NCBI GenBank assembly: GCA_963205295.1
Contig: CAUJIY010000096.1
Coordinates: forward strand, 62,001-126,000
DNA from: Pseudomonadota bacterium
Lineage (GTDB): Bacteria; Pseudomonadota; Gammaproteobacteria; Steroidobacterales; GCA-2729495
Reading direction: 5' to 3'
DNA length: 64,000 bases
Positions 18,717-27,389 of this stretch are shown one piece after another. The position numbers were made by a program, and so were the translations under genes. Positions within the stretch are counted from its first letter, which is position 1; the number at the start of each line of letters is the position of its first letter. The notes beneath the pieces were generated by a model, which did not search any database, was not told the DNA's origin, and was given only the letters and a program-made list of their open reading frames with translations.

Positions 18717-20144
18717 TCAGGTCCGGTCGCGGATCGCCGCGATGATGCGCGACGTCGAGCGGCCTTCCCGGAACCTCAGCACCTCGACCGTGCCGCCGTT
18801 GGCGATGACAGCAGCGCCGCCGGCGATATCCTCGGGACGGTAGTCACCGCCCTTGACGAGCACGTCGGGCAGGACTTCGCCTACCAGTTCCGCCGGTGTG
18901 TCCTCGGTGAACGGCACCACCCAGTCGACCGCAGCCAGGCCGGCAAGCACCGCCATGCGATCCTCGAGGTTGTTGACCGGACGAGCGGCACCTTTCAGGC
19001 GACGCACCGAGTCGTCGTCGTTGACCGCCACCAGCAGGCGATCGCCACGCGCCTTGGCCTCTTCCAGATAGGCAACGTGGCCGGCGTGCAGGATGTCGAA
19101 GCAACCGTTGGTCATGACGATACGCTCGCCACGCGCCCGCGCTTCCTCGGCCACCCGGCGCGCCTCGTCGCGATGGAGGAGCCCGCGCCCACCCCGACCG
19201 CGCTCGTGCAGCTCCAGGCGCAGCTCGGAAGGTGTCACCGAAGCCACGCCGATCTTGCGCACCACCAGGCCGGCGGCGACATTGGCCAGTGCGGCCGCAT
19301 CCGTGAGGGTCATCCCGGCTCCGAGCCCGGCGGCAAGCGTGGCGATCACCGTATCGCCGGCGCCGGTGACGTCGAACACCTCGCGGGCGCGCGCCGGCAG
19401 GAACACCGCCTGGCGCTCGGCGCTGACCACGACCATGCCGCGCTCGCCCAGCGTGATCACCAGCGCGGCCAGTGCCAGATCGGTGCGCATCCGCTGCGCA
19501 CGCGCAACGAGTTCGGTGTCGTCGGCAGAGGACCCGGCGACAGCCTCGAACTCGGCGAGGTTCGGCGTGAGCAGCGTCGCGCCCCGGTAGCGGGTGAAAT
19601 CCGCGCCCTTCGGGTCGACGAGTACCGGCACGTTGCGTTCGCGGCAGTCCTGTACGAGGCGCTGGGCTTCGCTCAGCGTACCCTTGGCGTAATCCGACAG
19701 GATACAGACGGCGGCTGCCTGCAGGTGCCGGCGCACGATCCCGACGAGGTCGGCAGCGTCGGCGGGCCCGAAGGCATCCTCGGTATCGAGCCGGATGAGT
19801 TGCTGGTTTCGGCTCAGGACACGCAGCTTGGTGATGGTCGGCAGCGTCGCCGACTGCACGGCGTCGAGGCCGATACCGCGTTCGCCGACCAGCGCCCGCA
19901 GGGTCGCACCGGGCGGGTCGTTGCCGATGATACCGGTCAGGACGGTCTCGGCGCCGAGGCTCGCCAGGTTGACGGCCACGTTGGCCGCCCCACCTGCGCG
20001 CGCCTGCGATTGCGTCACCTTGACGACCGGCACCGGTGCCTCGGGCGAAATCCGCGACGTCGGCCCGAACCAGTACTGGTCGAGCATCAGGTCGCCCGCG
20101 ACCAGGGTCCGAACCGTGGAGAAATCGGGAACGGCGAGGCTCAT
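18717..20144 (-). CDS. hldE: Bifunctional heptose 7-phosphate kinase / 1-phosphate adenylyltransferase
   Basis: A 475-residue fusion that makes ADP-heptose for the LPS core. Residues about 1-320 are a PfkB-type kinase (GDLMLDQYWFGPTSRISPEAPVPVV, with the catalytic loop VTGAGDT). Residues about 340-475 are a nucleotidyltransferase with TNGCFDILHAGHVAYL (HxGH). The order equals E. coli HldE, which is 477 residues. I start at ATG 20144 rather than the track ATG 20168 because the family N-terminus begins there. Upstream of waaA with 10 bp between. The gap of about 115 bp to nrdJb shows nothing notable. Confidence 0.97.
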   Translation of the reverse strand: MSLAVPDFSTVRTLVAGDLMLDQYWFGPTSRISPEAPVPVVKVTQSQARAGGAANVAVNLASLGAETVLTGIIGNDPPGATLRALVGERGIGLDAVQSATLPTITKLRVLSRNQQLIRLDTEDAFGPADAADLVGIVRRHLQAAAVCILSDYAKGTLSEAQRLVQDCRERNVPVLVDPKGADFTRYRGATLLTPNLAEFEAVAGSSADDTELVARAQRMRTDLALAALVITLGERGMVVVSAERQAVFLPARAREVFDVTGAGDTVIATLAAGLGAGMTLTDAAALANVAAGLVVRKIGVASVTPSELRLELHERGRGGRGLLHRDEARRVAEEARARGERIVMTNGCFDILHAGHVAYLEEAKARGDRLLVAVNDDDSVRRLKGAARPVNNLEDRMAVLAGLAAVDWVVPFTEDTPAELVGEVLPDVLVKGGDYRPEDIAGGAAVIANGGTVEVLRFREGRSTSRIIAAIRDRT

Positions 20145-20284
20145 GCCGGCAAGTTTACAGGCTGCCACGGCCCCCGCGTAGGAGCCGACTTCGGCCGTGA
20201 TCTCCGGCCGGCCCTGCCGCGGAACATCGCGGCTGACGGCGTGCCTCCAGGGACGCGCCGGATACGGTCAGAAACGGCGGGCTG

Positions 20285-20998
20285 TCAGCCGCACTTCGAA
20301 TCGCCGCAGGCGAGACAGGTCAGGCAGCCATCCATCATCACCACGGCGGTGACGTTGCAGACCTTGCACAGCTGTGCTCCGTCCGGGTAGTGCCCCTTGG
20401 CGAAGGCATCCTGCTGGCGGCTGCGCTCCTCGAACTCCCGGCGCTTCGACTCTATCAGGCGTTTCTGGTGCTCATCGAGCGAATCCGGTGGCAACAGGCC
20501 GATCGACTTCAGGTGGCGCTCGATGATGTGGCCGAGGTCGGCGATGATCGAAGGCATGAACTTGCCGCCCGGCTGCCAGTAGCCGCCGCGCGGATCGAAC
20601 ACCGCTTTCAGCTCGTCGACCATGAAGGTGACATCGCCGCCCTTCCTGAACACCGCCGACATGAGGCGAGTCAGCGCCACGATCCACTGGTAGTGATCGA
20701 GGTTCTTCGAGTTGATGAAGATCTCGAACGGGCGGCGCTGTTCATGCTCGGTACCGGCATTGAGCACAATATCGTTGATCGTCACGTACATCGCGTGGTC
20801 CGAGACCGGTGTCTTCACCTTGTAGGTCGAGCCCATCAGCATCTCCGGGCGCTCGAGCCTCTCGTGCATGCGCACGACCTTGCCGTCCGGGCTGACTTCG
20901 CGCGTCGCCGGCTTCTCAGCCTTGCTCTCGGCGGCCCTGCTGTCGGCGCCTTCGACGCGATAGCGGACGATCTTCTTGTCGATGGTGATCTTCGGCAT
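20285..20998 (-). CDS. nrdJb: Class II ribonucleotide reductase, small C-terminal subunit
   Basis: A 237-residue protein equivalent to the C-terminal part of adenosylcobalamin-dependent ribonucleotide reductase. It begins with a basic linker (MPKITIDKKIVRYRV) and ends in a cysteine-rich tail, CKVCN...CLTCLACGDSKCG, that fits a zinc site plus the redox-shuttle cysteines that re-reduce the active site. In Pseudomonas aeruginosa the same enzyme is encoded as NrdJa and NrdJb. It lies 33 bp downstream of nrdJa in one transcription unit. Not a broken gene: it has its own start and conserved length. Confidence 0.88.
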   Translation of the reverse strand: MPKITIDKKIVRYRVEGADSRAAESKAEKPATREVSPDGKVVRMHERLERPEMLMGSTYKVKTPVSDHAMYVTINDIVLNAGTEHEQRRPFEIFINSKNLDHYQWIVALTRLMSAVFRKGGDVTFMVDELKAVFDPRGGYWQPGGKFMPSIIADLGHIIERHLKSIGLLPPDSLDEHQKRLIESKRREFEERSRQQDAFAKGHYPDGAQLCKVCNVTAVVMMDGCLTCLACGDSKCG

Positions 20999-21031
20999 GC
21001 GGGTGTCTCCAGGCAGCTCTGCGCCAGCGCG

Positions 21032-23179
21032 TCAGAACTTGCCGTAATAGCCTTCCTTGAGCGCGTCGAACAGGTTGGCGGCCGTGTGTAGCTCGCCGTC
21101 GTACTCGACCTCGTCATCTCCCTTGACCGTGACCTCGGCACCATCCTCGAGCACGAAGGTATAGCTGGTGTTCCTGAGGTCCTGCTCCTTGACCAGCACG
21201 CCCTGGAATGCCTCGGGGTTGAAACGGAAGGTCGTGCAGCCTTTCAGGCCCTTCTCGTAGGCGTACAGGTAGATGTCCTTGAACTCCTCGTACGGGAAGT
21301 CAGTCGGCACGTTGGCGGTCTTGGAAATCGAGGAATCGACCCACTTCTGTGCCGCCGCCTGGATGTCGACATGCTCGCGCGGCCTGATATCGTCAGCGGT
21401 GACGAAATATTCTGGCAGCCGCTCCTCCGGCCGCGTCGAACCCGGCATGGCGTTAGGGTTGACGAGCTGGCGGTAGGCCAGCAACTCGAAGGAGAAGACG
21501 TCGACCTTCTCCTTCGTCTTGCGGCCTTCGCGGATGACGTTGCGGAAATAGTGGTGCGCGAAGCTCGGCTCGATGCCGTTGCTGGCGTTGTTCGCAAGCG
21601 ACAGCGAGATCGTGCCGGTAGGCGCGATCGAACTGTGATGGGTGAACCGCGCGCCGATCTCTTCGATCTCCCTGACCAGTTCGGGAGCAACCTGCGCCAC
21701 CCGCTGCATGTAGCGGCTGTAGCGGGCATGCAGCACCCGGCCCGCTATGCGGTCACCGACCTGCCAGCCGTCGGCGGCCATCTCCGGGCGCTGGCGCAAC
21801 ATGGCGCGCGTCACGGCAAACTCCTCGAGCATGATCGGCGCCGGCCCTTTTTCGCGGGCCAGTTCGATCGCCGTCTCCCAGCCGGCAATGGCCATTTCGC
21901 GGGCCACGTCCTCGGTGAACTGCACCGATTCACGTGAACCGTAGCGCAGCCGGAGCATGGCCATGGCCGAGCCGAGCCCGAGAAAGCCCATGCCGTGGCG
22001 GCGCTTGCGCCAGATCTCGTCACGCTGGCGTCCGAGCGGCAGGCCGTTGATCTCCACGACGTTGTCGAGCATGCGGGTGAAGACGCAGACCACCCGGCGG
22101 AACTCGTCCCAGTCGAAGCGCGCACCGTCGGTGAACGGTTCCAGCACGAACTTGGTGAGGTTGACCGAACCGAGCAGGCAGGAACCGTAGGGCGGCAGCG
22201 GCTGCTCGCCACAGGGGTTGGTCGCGCGGATCGTCTCCTCGAACCAGTTGTTGTTCATCTCGTTGACGCGGTCGATCAGCACGAAGCCCGGCTCGGCAAA
22301 GTCGTACGTCGACGCCATGATCATGTCCCACAGGCGTCGCGCCGGGAGCTTCTTGTAGACGCGGCAGGCGATTTCACCGCGTTCGTTGCTCACGTAGCCC
22401 TCGGTGACCGGCCACTCGCGCCACAGGACCTGCTCGGGATCGTCGAGGTCGATGCCCCCGTCCTGCATGAGGCGTGCGTCGATCGGAAACACCAGCGGCC
22501 AGGGCTGGTTTGCCTTGACTGCCCGGATAAAATCGTCGGTGATCAGCAGCGAAAGATTGAACTGCCGCAACCGGCCGTTTTCGCGCTTGGCGCGCACGAA
22601 GTCGAGCACGTCCGGATGGCCGACGTCGAAGGTGCCCATCTGGGCGCCGCGCCGGCCACCGGCCGACGACACCGTGAAGCACATCTTGTCGTAGATATCC
22701 ATGAACGACAGCGGCCCGGAGGTATGGGCACCAGCACCGCTGACGTAGGCGCCGCGCGGACGCAGGGTCGAGAATTCGTAGCCGATGCCGCAGCCGGCCT
22801 TCAGGGTGAGGCCCGCCTCGTGGACCTTCTCGAGGATCGTGTGCATCGAATCGGCGATCGTGCCGGACACGGTGCAGTTGATCGTCGAGGTGGCCGGCTT
22901 GTGCTCGCGCGCTCCGGCGTTGGAAACGATGCGCCCGGCCGGAATCGCGCCCCGGCGCAGCGCCCAGAGAAAGGTCTCGAACCAGCGCTCGCGCTCGGTC
23001 TCCGGCTCCACCTCGGCCAGCGCCCGGGCGATGCGCTGGTAGGTATCGTCCATGGTCTCGTCGATGACCTCACCGCTCTTCGACTTGAGGCGGTATTTCT
23101 TGTCCCAGATGTCTATCGACGCTTCCTGGAAGGAAATGCCCGGGGTCTTTGCCCGGTCGACCTGGACTGCCATTTTCAT
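21032..23179 (-). CDS. nrdJa: Adenosylcobalamin-dependent (class II) ribonucleotide reductase, catalytic subunit
   Basis: A 715-residue catalytic subunit that reduces ribonucleotides to deoxyribonucleotides with a cobalamin-generated thiyl radical, independent of oxygen. The ten-stranded barrel motifs STINCTVSGTIADSM, ATNPCGEQPLPPYGSC (NPCGE: active-site Cys and Glu) and APTGTISLSLANNASNGIEPSFA are intact. The start is ATG 23179 (or 23173); the track start 23335 would read through the promoter and NrdR box. The redox tail is on the separate nrdJb. No other ribonucleotide reductase class is in the window. Two NrdR-type boxes and a TTGACA promoter lie upstream. Confidence 0.95.
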   Translation of the reverse strand: MKMAVQVDRAKTPGISFQEASIDIWDKKYRLKSKSGEVIDETMDDTYQRIARALAEVEPETERERWFETFLWALRRGAIPAGRIVSNAGAREHKPATSTINCTVSGTIADSMHTILEKVHEAGLTLKAGCGIGYEFSTLRPRGAYVSGAGAHTSGPLSFMDIYDKMCFTVSSAGGRRGAQMGTFDVGHPDVLDFVRAKRENGRLRQFNLSLLITDDFIRAVKANQPWPLVFPIDARLMQDGGIDLDDPEQVLWREWPVTEGYVSNERGEIACRVYKKLPARRLWDMIMASTYDFAEPGFVLIDRVNEMNNNWFEETIRATNPCGEQPLPPYGSCLLGSVNLTKFVLEPFTDGARFDWDEFRRVVCVFTRMLDNVVEINGLPLGRQRDEIWRKRRHGMGFLGLGSAMAMLRLRYGSRESVQFTEDVAREMAIAGWETAIELAREKGPAPIMLEEFAVTRAMLRQRPEMAADGWQVGDRIAGRVLHARYSRYMQRVAQVAPELVREIEEIGARFTHHSSIAPTGTISLSLANNASNGIEPSFAHHYFRNVIREGRKTKEKVDVFSFELLAYRQLVNPNAMPGSTRPEERLPEYFVTADDIRPREHVDIQAAAQKWVDSSISKTANVPTDFPYEEFKDIYLYAYEKGLKGCTTFRFNPEAFQGVLVKEQDLRNTSYTFVLEDGAEVTVKGDDEVEYDGELHTAANLFDALKEGYYGKF

Positions 23180-23333
23180 CGCGACACTCAACCCCCGCGA
23201 AAACCACGGTCCGCAGCTGCGGGCCTGCCCCCGTAAAAACCCCACCCCGACCGCTCCACGTACCGTCCTCCGGCGGCCTTCCAGCCATCCGCCAGGGTGG
23301 TGGCGGACACGGAATTCCTCGAGAGGCGGCAGC

Positions 23334-23349
23334 ACAAGATCTTGTGCCG
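23334..23349. promoter_or_regulatory. NrdR box 1
   Basis: GCACAAGATCTTGTGC is a perfect 16-bp palindrome that fits the NrdR consensus (ACAC-A-TAT-T-GTGT type). It lies about 7-22 nt downstream of the predicted transcription start of nrdJa, where a bound repressor would block transcription. Confidence 0.7.
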
Positions 23350-23363
23350 GTCGACGTGTAGGT

Positions 23364-23391
23364 TATGTCCGTCACCGGGGGGGTGTCAAGC
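23364..23391 (-). promoter_or_regulatory. Predicted nrdJa promoter
   Basis: On the minus strand a perfect TTGACA (23391-23386) is followed after 16 bp by CATAAC (23369-23364). The start point would be near 23357, which leaves a leader of about 180 nt before nrdJa that contains NrdR box 1. I see no obvious cobalamin riboswitch in that leader, although a covariance-model search would be needed to exclude one. Confidence 0.55.
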
Positions 23392-23511
23392 GATCAGCGC
23401 TATCTTAGAACATGTTTTAAATTGTTTAAAAACAATCGCTTGGTACACTACCTTCGTATTGCTCAAATAATGATCATGGGCCCGGCTGCAAGCTCCTGTC
23501 CTGCCTGCAAA

Positions 23512-23527
23512 ACACAATATCTTGTGG
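23512..23527. promoter_or_regulatory. NrdR box 2
   Basis: ACACAATATCTTGTGG matches the NrdR consensus at nearly every position. Its centre is 178 bp from that of box 1, close to 17 helical turns, so looping between two NrdR oligomers is conceivable. It lies in the AT-rich stretch shared with the divergent protease gene. Confidence 0.7.
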
Positions 23528-23651
23528 TTTCCATTCCCAGGCTTTCCCCCGGTTGTCCACCGGCTGTCCACCGCTGAACACCACCGGGAACCGGCTATGA
23601 TTCGCGCTCTCCAGGCCACCCCCAGATCGCCAGTCACCGAGGAAATCACGC

Positions 23652-25022
23652 ATGCGGATCCCGACCCTGCGCACGGCCATGCTTGCCGCGGCCCTGACCT
23701 TCGCCCTCGCCCCACCCGGCCATGGCGCTTTGCCCGCGGTCGTCGGCGAACAGCGCGTCCCAAGCCTCGCGCCGCTGGTGAAACAGGCATCGCCCGCCGT
23801 CGTCAGCATCGTCACCCGCGGCACCGTCAACATCCCGCGCAATCCGCTCATGGATGACCCGTTCTTCCGGCGCTTCTTTGGCGGGCCGGACCAGCAACCG
23901 CGCGAGGTGAGCGGCGCCGGCTCGGGCGTGATCGTCGACGCCCGCAACGGCTACGTCATCACCAACCACCATGTCGTGGAAAACGCCAGCGAGATCGAGG
24001 TGATGCTGAACGACAACCGCAACTTCAAGGCCACGGTGATCGGTTCCGATGCTGGCACCGACATCGCCGTGCTGAAGCTGACCACACCCGAGAAGCTCAT
24101 CCAGATCGAGCTCGGCAATTCCGACGAGGTGGAGGTCGGCGATTTCGTGGTGGCGATCGGCAACCCCTTCGGCCTGCAACACACGGTCACCTCCGGAATC
24201 GTCAGCGCACTCGGTCGCAGCGGCATCAACCGGGACGGTTACGAGGACTTCATCCAGACCGACGCGTCGATCAACCCGGGCAATTCAGGCGGCGCGCTCA
24301 TCAACCTGAAAGGCGAGCTGATCGGCATCAACTCCGCGATCTTTTCCAACAGCGGCGGCAACATCGGCATCGGCTTCGCGATCCCGGTGAACATCGCCAA
24401 GTCGATCATGTCGCAGATCCTGGAGTTCGGTAAGGTGCGCCGCGGCCTGCTCGGCGTCAGCATCAGCGACTTCAATGCCGAGACTGCGCGTGCCTACGGC
24501 GTCGACAACGGCGAAGGCGCGCTGGTGCAGGAGGTAACCCCAGGCTCGGCGGCCGAGAAGGCCGGGGTGAAGGTCGGCGACGTGATCGTCGAGGTCGACG
24601 GCAAGAAGATCCGGAGTGCTGCCGAGCTGCGTACCGCCATCGGCGTCAAGCGCAGCGGCGACAAGGTCGGGCTCGGCCTGCTGCGCGAGGGCAAGCGCCG
24701 CGACGTCACCACCACCCTCGACGAGCGCGAGAATGCCACCCAGGTCAGCGCCGGCGAAGTCCATCCGGCCCTGGCGGGCGCCGAGTTCTCCGCCTACGGC
24801 GGCAGCGAAGGCAGCTTCAAGGGCCCCGCCGTGCTGATCGCGAGCGTCGAGCCCGGCAGCCCGGCAGCCGCGCGCGGCCTGCGCACCAACGACATCATCG
24901 TCGCGGTCAACCGCATCCGGGTGCGGTCCGTCGAGCAGTTGCAGGAAGTGGCGCGCGACCAGCGACTGCTGATCCTCGCCATCCGGCGCGGCGACCGCGA
25001 CCTGCTGCTGCAGATCCGCTAG
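23652..25022 (+). CDS. degQ: Periplasmic serine protease of the DegP/DegQ (Do) family
   Basis: A 456-residue exported protease and chaperone for misfolded envelope proteins. The signal peptide runs to about residue 25. The trypsin-like domain has the triad H107 (TNHHVV), D137 (GTDIAVL) and S212 (GNSGGAL), and two PDZ domains follow (about 255-345 and 365-450). The LA loop is short, closer to DegQ/MucD than to E. coli DegP. No MucA/B-type regulator genes are adjacent. Divergent from nrdJa; its stop overlaps the aminopeptidase stop by 4 nt at CTAG. Confidence 0.95.
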   Translation: MRIPTLRTAMLAAALTFALAPPGHGALPAVVGEQRVPSLAPLVKQASPAVVSIVTRGTVNIPRNPLMDDPFFRRFFGGPDQQPREVSGAGSGVIVDARNGYVITNHHVVENASEIEVMLNDNRNFKATVIGSDAGTDIAVLKLTTPEKLIQIELGNSDEVEVGDFVVAIGNPFGLQHTVTSGIVSALGRSGINRDGYEDFIQTDASINPGNSGGALINLKGELIGINSAIFSNSGGNIGIGFAIPVNIAKSIMSQILEFGKVRRGLLGVSISDFNAETARAYGVDNGEGALVQEVTPGSAAEKAGVKVGDVIVEVDGKKIRSAAELRTAIGVKRSGDKVGLGLLREGKRRDVTTTLDERENATQVSAGEVHPALAGAEFSAYGGSEGSFKGPAVLIASVEPGSPAAARGLRTNDIIVAVNRIRVRSVEQLQEVARDQRLLILAIRRGDRDLLLQIR

Positions 25023-26128
25023 CCGGCAGGCGCTGTGGCACGGGCCTGGCAGTCATTGCCGGGTCCGTGCTCGTCCGCTGCGGTGATCGCCCCCAGCACT
25101 TCGCCGCGCGCAGCCTCGTCGAGTTGCGCCAGCCGTTCGGCCCGGCGGTAGAAGGCTGGCAGATCGCCGCCTTCGCTTGCGAGGATCACGCGCAGCACAC
25201 CGACCAGGCGATCGTAGGCAGCGAGAGCGCCGAGGCTCGCATTGTTGATGTCGCCCTCGAACCAGCCGTCGAAGTACGGCGGCTCCCGCCAATCCGCCCG
25301 CAGCATGCGATAGCGTCCGAGCAGCCGGGCGAACGCGGCCGCTTTGGCCGCGGTGCGTTGCGCCTCGGGCGACGCCGAACGGTAGATCGCGGCAAGCTCC
25401 GCACGCGCTTCATCGAGCAGCGCCCGCAACTGTCGCGCGCGCTCCAGCCCATTCCCGAAGCGACACAGCGCCGCCCACTCGCCCCGTTCGGCCAGCCAGC
25501 GGGTCAGCCCTTCCTGCTCCACCAGCGTCGCGAAGCTCTCGTTGAAAACGGTGTCGCCCGGCACATACAGGCGCTGGTGTGCCAGCTCGTGGAAGATCAG
25601 CGCCGCCGCGGTTGCGCCGGGAAGCTGCAGCACACTGCTCAGCAGGGGATCGCGCAGGTAACCCAGGGTCGAGTAGGCCACTGCCCCGGCGACGTGGACG
25701 TCGTCGCCGTCGGCAGCGAGCCCGGCCGCGAAAGCCCGCGCCTTGTGCTCGGCGAAGTAGCCCCGGTAGGCCACGCAGCCGGCGATCGGGAAGCACCAGC
25801 GGCGCAGCGCGAGATCGAACGGTCCCGCCGCAAACACGTTCCAGACCGCATAGGACCGGCCAACATCCACGTACTCGCGGTAGCTGCCGTTGTCAGGCAG
25901 TGCCAGCGCCGTGTGTGCGAACGCCACCGCGGCGGTCGCCTCCTCCAGTTGCCCGCGCGTGGCCGGTGCCGTGGCCGGATCCGCAATCACCTCGGCCACC
26001 GGCCGGCGCGTCTTCATCAGCTGCCATTGCCCGCCCGCAGCCTGCACCAGGTAGGCCGGATTGCAGCCGGCGAGCAACCCGAGGACAAGCAAGCCGGTGC
26101 AGCAGAGCGCGGGAGGTCTGGCGATCAT
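25019..26128 (-). CDS. Putative zinc aminopeptidase lipoprotein
   Basis: A 369-residue protein of the predicted aminopeptidase family COG4324. A lipoprotein signal (LLVLGLLAGC, Cys at about residue 22) implies anchoring to a membrane facing the periplasm. The zinc signature HELAHQ is present, followed by FNESFATLVEQEG, whose Glu is the likely third ligand. YREYVDVGRSYAVWNVFAAGPF is also characteristic of this family. Activity in the family is mostly predicted, not measured. About 31 bp separate it from the divergent cca gene. Confidence 0.8.
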   Translation of the reverse strand: MIARPPALCCTGLLVLGLLAGCNPAYLVQAAGGQWQLMKTRRPVAEVIADPATAPATRGQLEEATAAVAFAHTALALPDNGSYREYVDVGRSYAVWNVFAAGPFDLALRRWCFPIAGCVAYRGYFAEHKARAFAAGLAADGDDVHVAGAVAYSTLGYLRDPLLSSVLQLPGATAAALIFHELAHQRLYVPGDTVFNESFATLVEQEGLTRWLAERGEWAALCRFGNGLERARQLRALLDEARAELAAIYRSASPEAQRTAAKAAAFARLLGRYRMLRADWREPPYFDGWFEGDINNASLGALAAYDRLVGVLRVILASEGGDLPAFYRRAERLAQLDEAARGEVLGAITAADEHGPGNDCQARATAPAG

Positions 26129-26145
26129 GACCGGAAAAGATACCG

Positions 26146-26151
26146 GCTAGA
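26146..26151 (+). promoter_or_regulatory. Candidate -10 element of cca, close to its ATG
   Basis: TAGAAT ends only 8 nt before ATG 26160, so a transcript from it would start within a few nucleotides of the start codon and be leaderless or nearly so. No strong Shine-Dalgarno is present. The -35 region is weak. Confidence 0.35.
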
Positions 26152-26159
26152 ATGGCCCC

Positions 26160-27389
26160 ATGCAGACCTTCCTGGTGGGCGGCGCCGTGCGCGACCGGCT
26201 GCTCGGCCTTCCGGTGCGCGAGCGCGACTGGGTGGTCGTCGGCGGGACTCCGGCGGCAATGGAAGCAGCCGGATTCCGGCGTGTCGGCGCAAGTTTTCCC
26301 GTCTACCTGCACCCGCAGACCGGCGAGGAGCATGCCCTGGCGCGCACGGAGCGCAAGACAGCACCCGGCTATCAGGGCTTTGCCGTCCACGCCGCCCCCG
26401 ACGTGACGCTCGAGGCTGACCTGCTGCGGCGTGACCTCACCATCAACGCCATGGCCGAGGACGCCAACGGCCGGATCATCGACCCCTACGGCGGCCAGGC
26501 CGATCTCCTCGCACGCCGCCTGCGTCACGTGTCCGACGCCTTCCGCGAGGACCCCGTGCGCATCCTGCGCGTGGCGCGCTTCGCGGCGCGCTTCGCCCCG
26601 CTCGGCTTCGCCGTCGCTGCCGAGACGCTGCAGCTCATGCGCGAGATGGTTGCGGCGGGCGAGGCCGGTGCCCTGGTGCCGGAACGCGTATGGCAGGAGA
26701 CCGAACGGGCGCTGGCAGGACCTCACCCCGACGTGTTCATTGCCGTCCTGCGCGACTGCGGCGCCCTCGCCGTGATCTTCCCCGAGATCGATGCCCTGTG
26801 GGGCGTGCCGCAGACCCAGGCCTGGCATCCGGAGGTCGACACTGGCGCCCACCTGCTGCTCGCCCTGCGCGAAAGCGCCCGCCTGTCGGCGAAGAGCGAG
26901 GTGCGCTTCGCCGTGCTCGTGCACGACCTCGGCAAGGCTGCGACACCAGCACGGTACTGGCCAAAGCACATCGGTCACGAGGAGCGCAGCGTGGCGCTCG
27001 CCGAGAACCTGTGCCGGCGCCTCGGTGTCCCGAACCGGTTCCGCGAACTAGGCCTGGCAGTCGCCCGCTACCACGGCCTCGCCCACCGCGCGGCGGAGCT
27101 GCGCCCCGCCACGCTGCTCGCGTTGCTCGAAGATGTCGATGCCCTGCGCCGCCCGGAACGCTTCGAGGACTTCCTCGCCGCCTGCGAAGCCGATGCCGGC
27201 GGCCGCCTGGGCCGCGCCGGGGCTCCTTATCCGCAGGCAACGCTGCTGCGCGCTGCACGCAGCGCCGCTGCAGCGGTCGATGTGTCGTCGATCGTGGCCC
27301 GCGGCCTCACCGGTGAAGCGCTGGGCGATGCGATCCGCCAGGAACGTGCCCGCGCCATCGCGACCGTGAAGGCAGCAACCGGCGCCTAG
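26160..27389 (+). CDS. cca: CCA-adding tRNA nucleotidyltransferase with HD domain
   Basis: A 409-residue enzyme that adds or repairs the CCA end of tRNAs. The N-terminal nucleotidyltransferase core has GGAVRDRLLG, the template motif EDPVRILRVARFAARF and LRRDLTINAMAEDANG. The HD phosphohydrolase domain (LVHDLGK) follows, as in E. coli Cca. The metal-binding DxD pair is changed to E21-R-D23 (VRERDW, where E. coli has VKDRDW); the codon is GAG. This conservative change may keep activity, but it is unusual. The only tRNA gene in the window lacks an encoded CCA and needs this enzyme. Stop overlaps its neighbour at CTAG. Confidence 0.95.
   Translation: MQTFLVGGAVRDRLLGLPVRERDWVVVGGTPAAMEAAGFRRVGASFPVYLHPQTGEEHALARTERKTAPGYQGFAVHAAPDVTLEADLLRRDLTINAMAEDANGRIIDPYGGQADLLARRLRHVSDAFREDPVRILRVARFAARFAPLGFAVAAETLQLMREMVAAGEAGALVPERVWQETERALAGPHPDVFIAVLRDCGALAVIFPEIDALWGVPQTQAWHPEVDTGAHLLLALRESARLSAKSEVRFAVLVHDLGKAATPARYWPKHIGHEERSVALAENLCRRLGVPNRFRELGLAVARYHGLAHRAAELRPATLLALLEDVDALRRPERFEDFLAACEADAGGRLGRAGAPYPQATLLRAARSAAAAVDVSSIVARGLTGEALGDAIRQERARAIATVKAATGA

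Noticed and set aside
20999-21031. nrdJa/nrdJb as a frameshifted single gene
   Set aside because: nrdJb has its own start and a separated two-gene form is known from Pseudomonas; the gap of 33 bp contains the stop and leader, not a simple frame slip.
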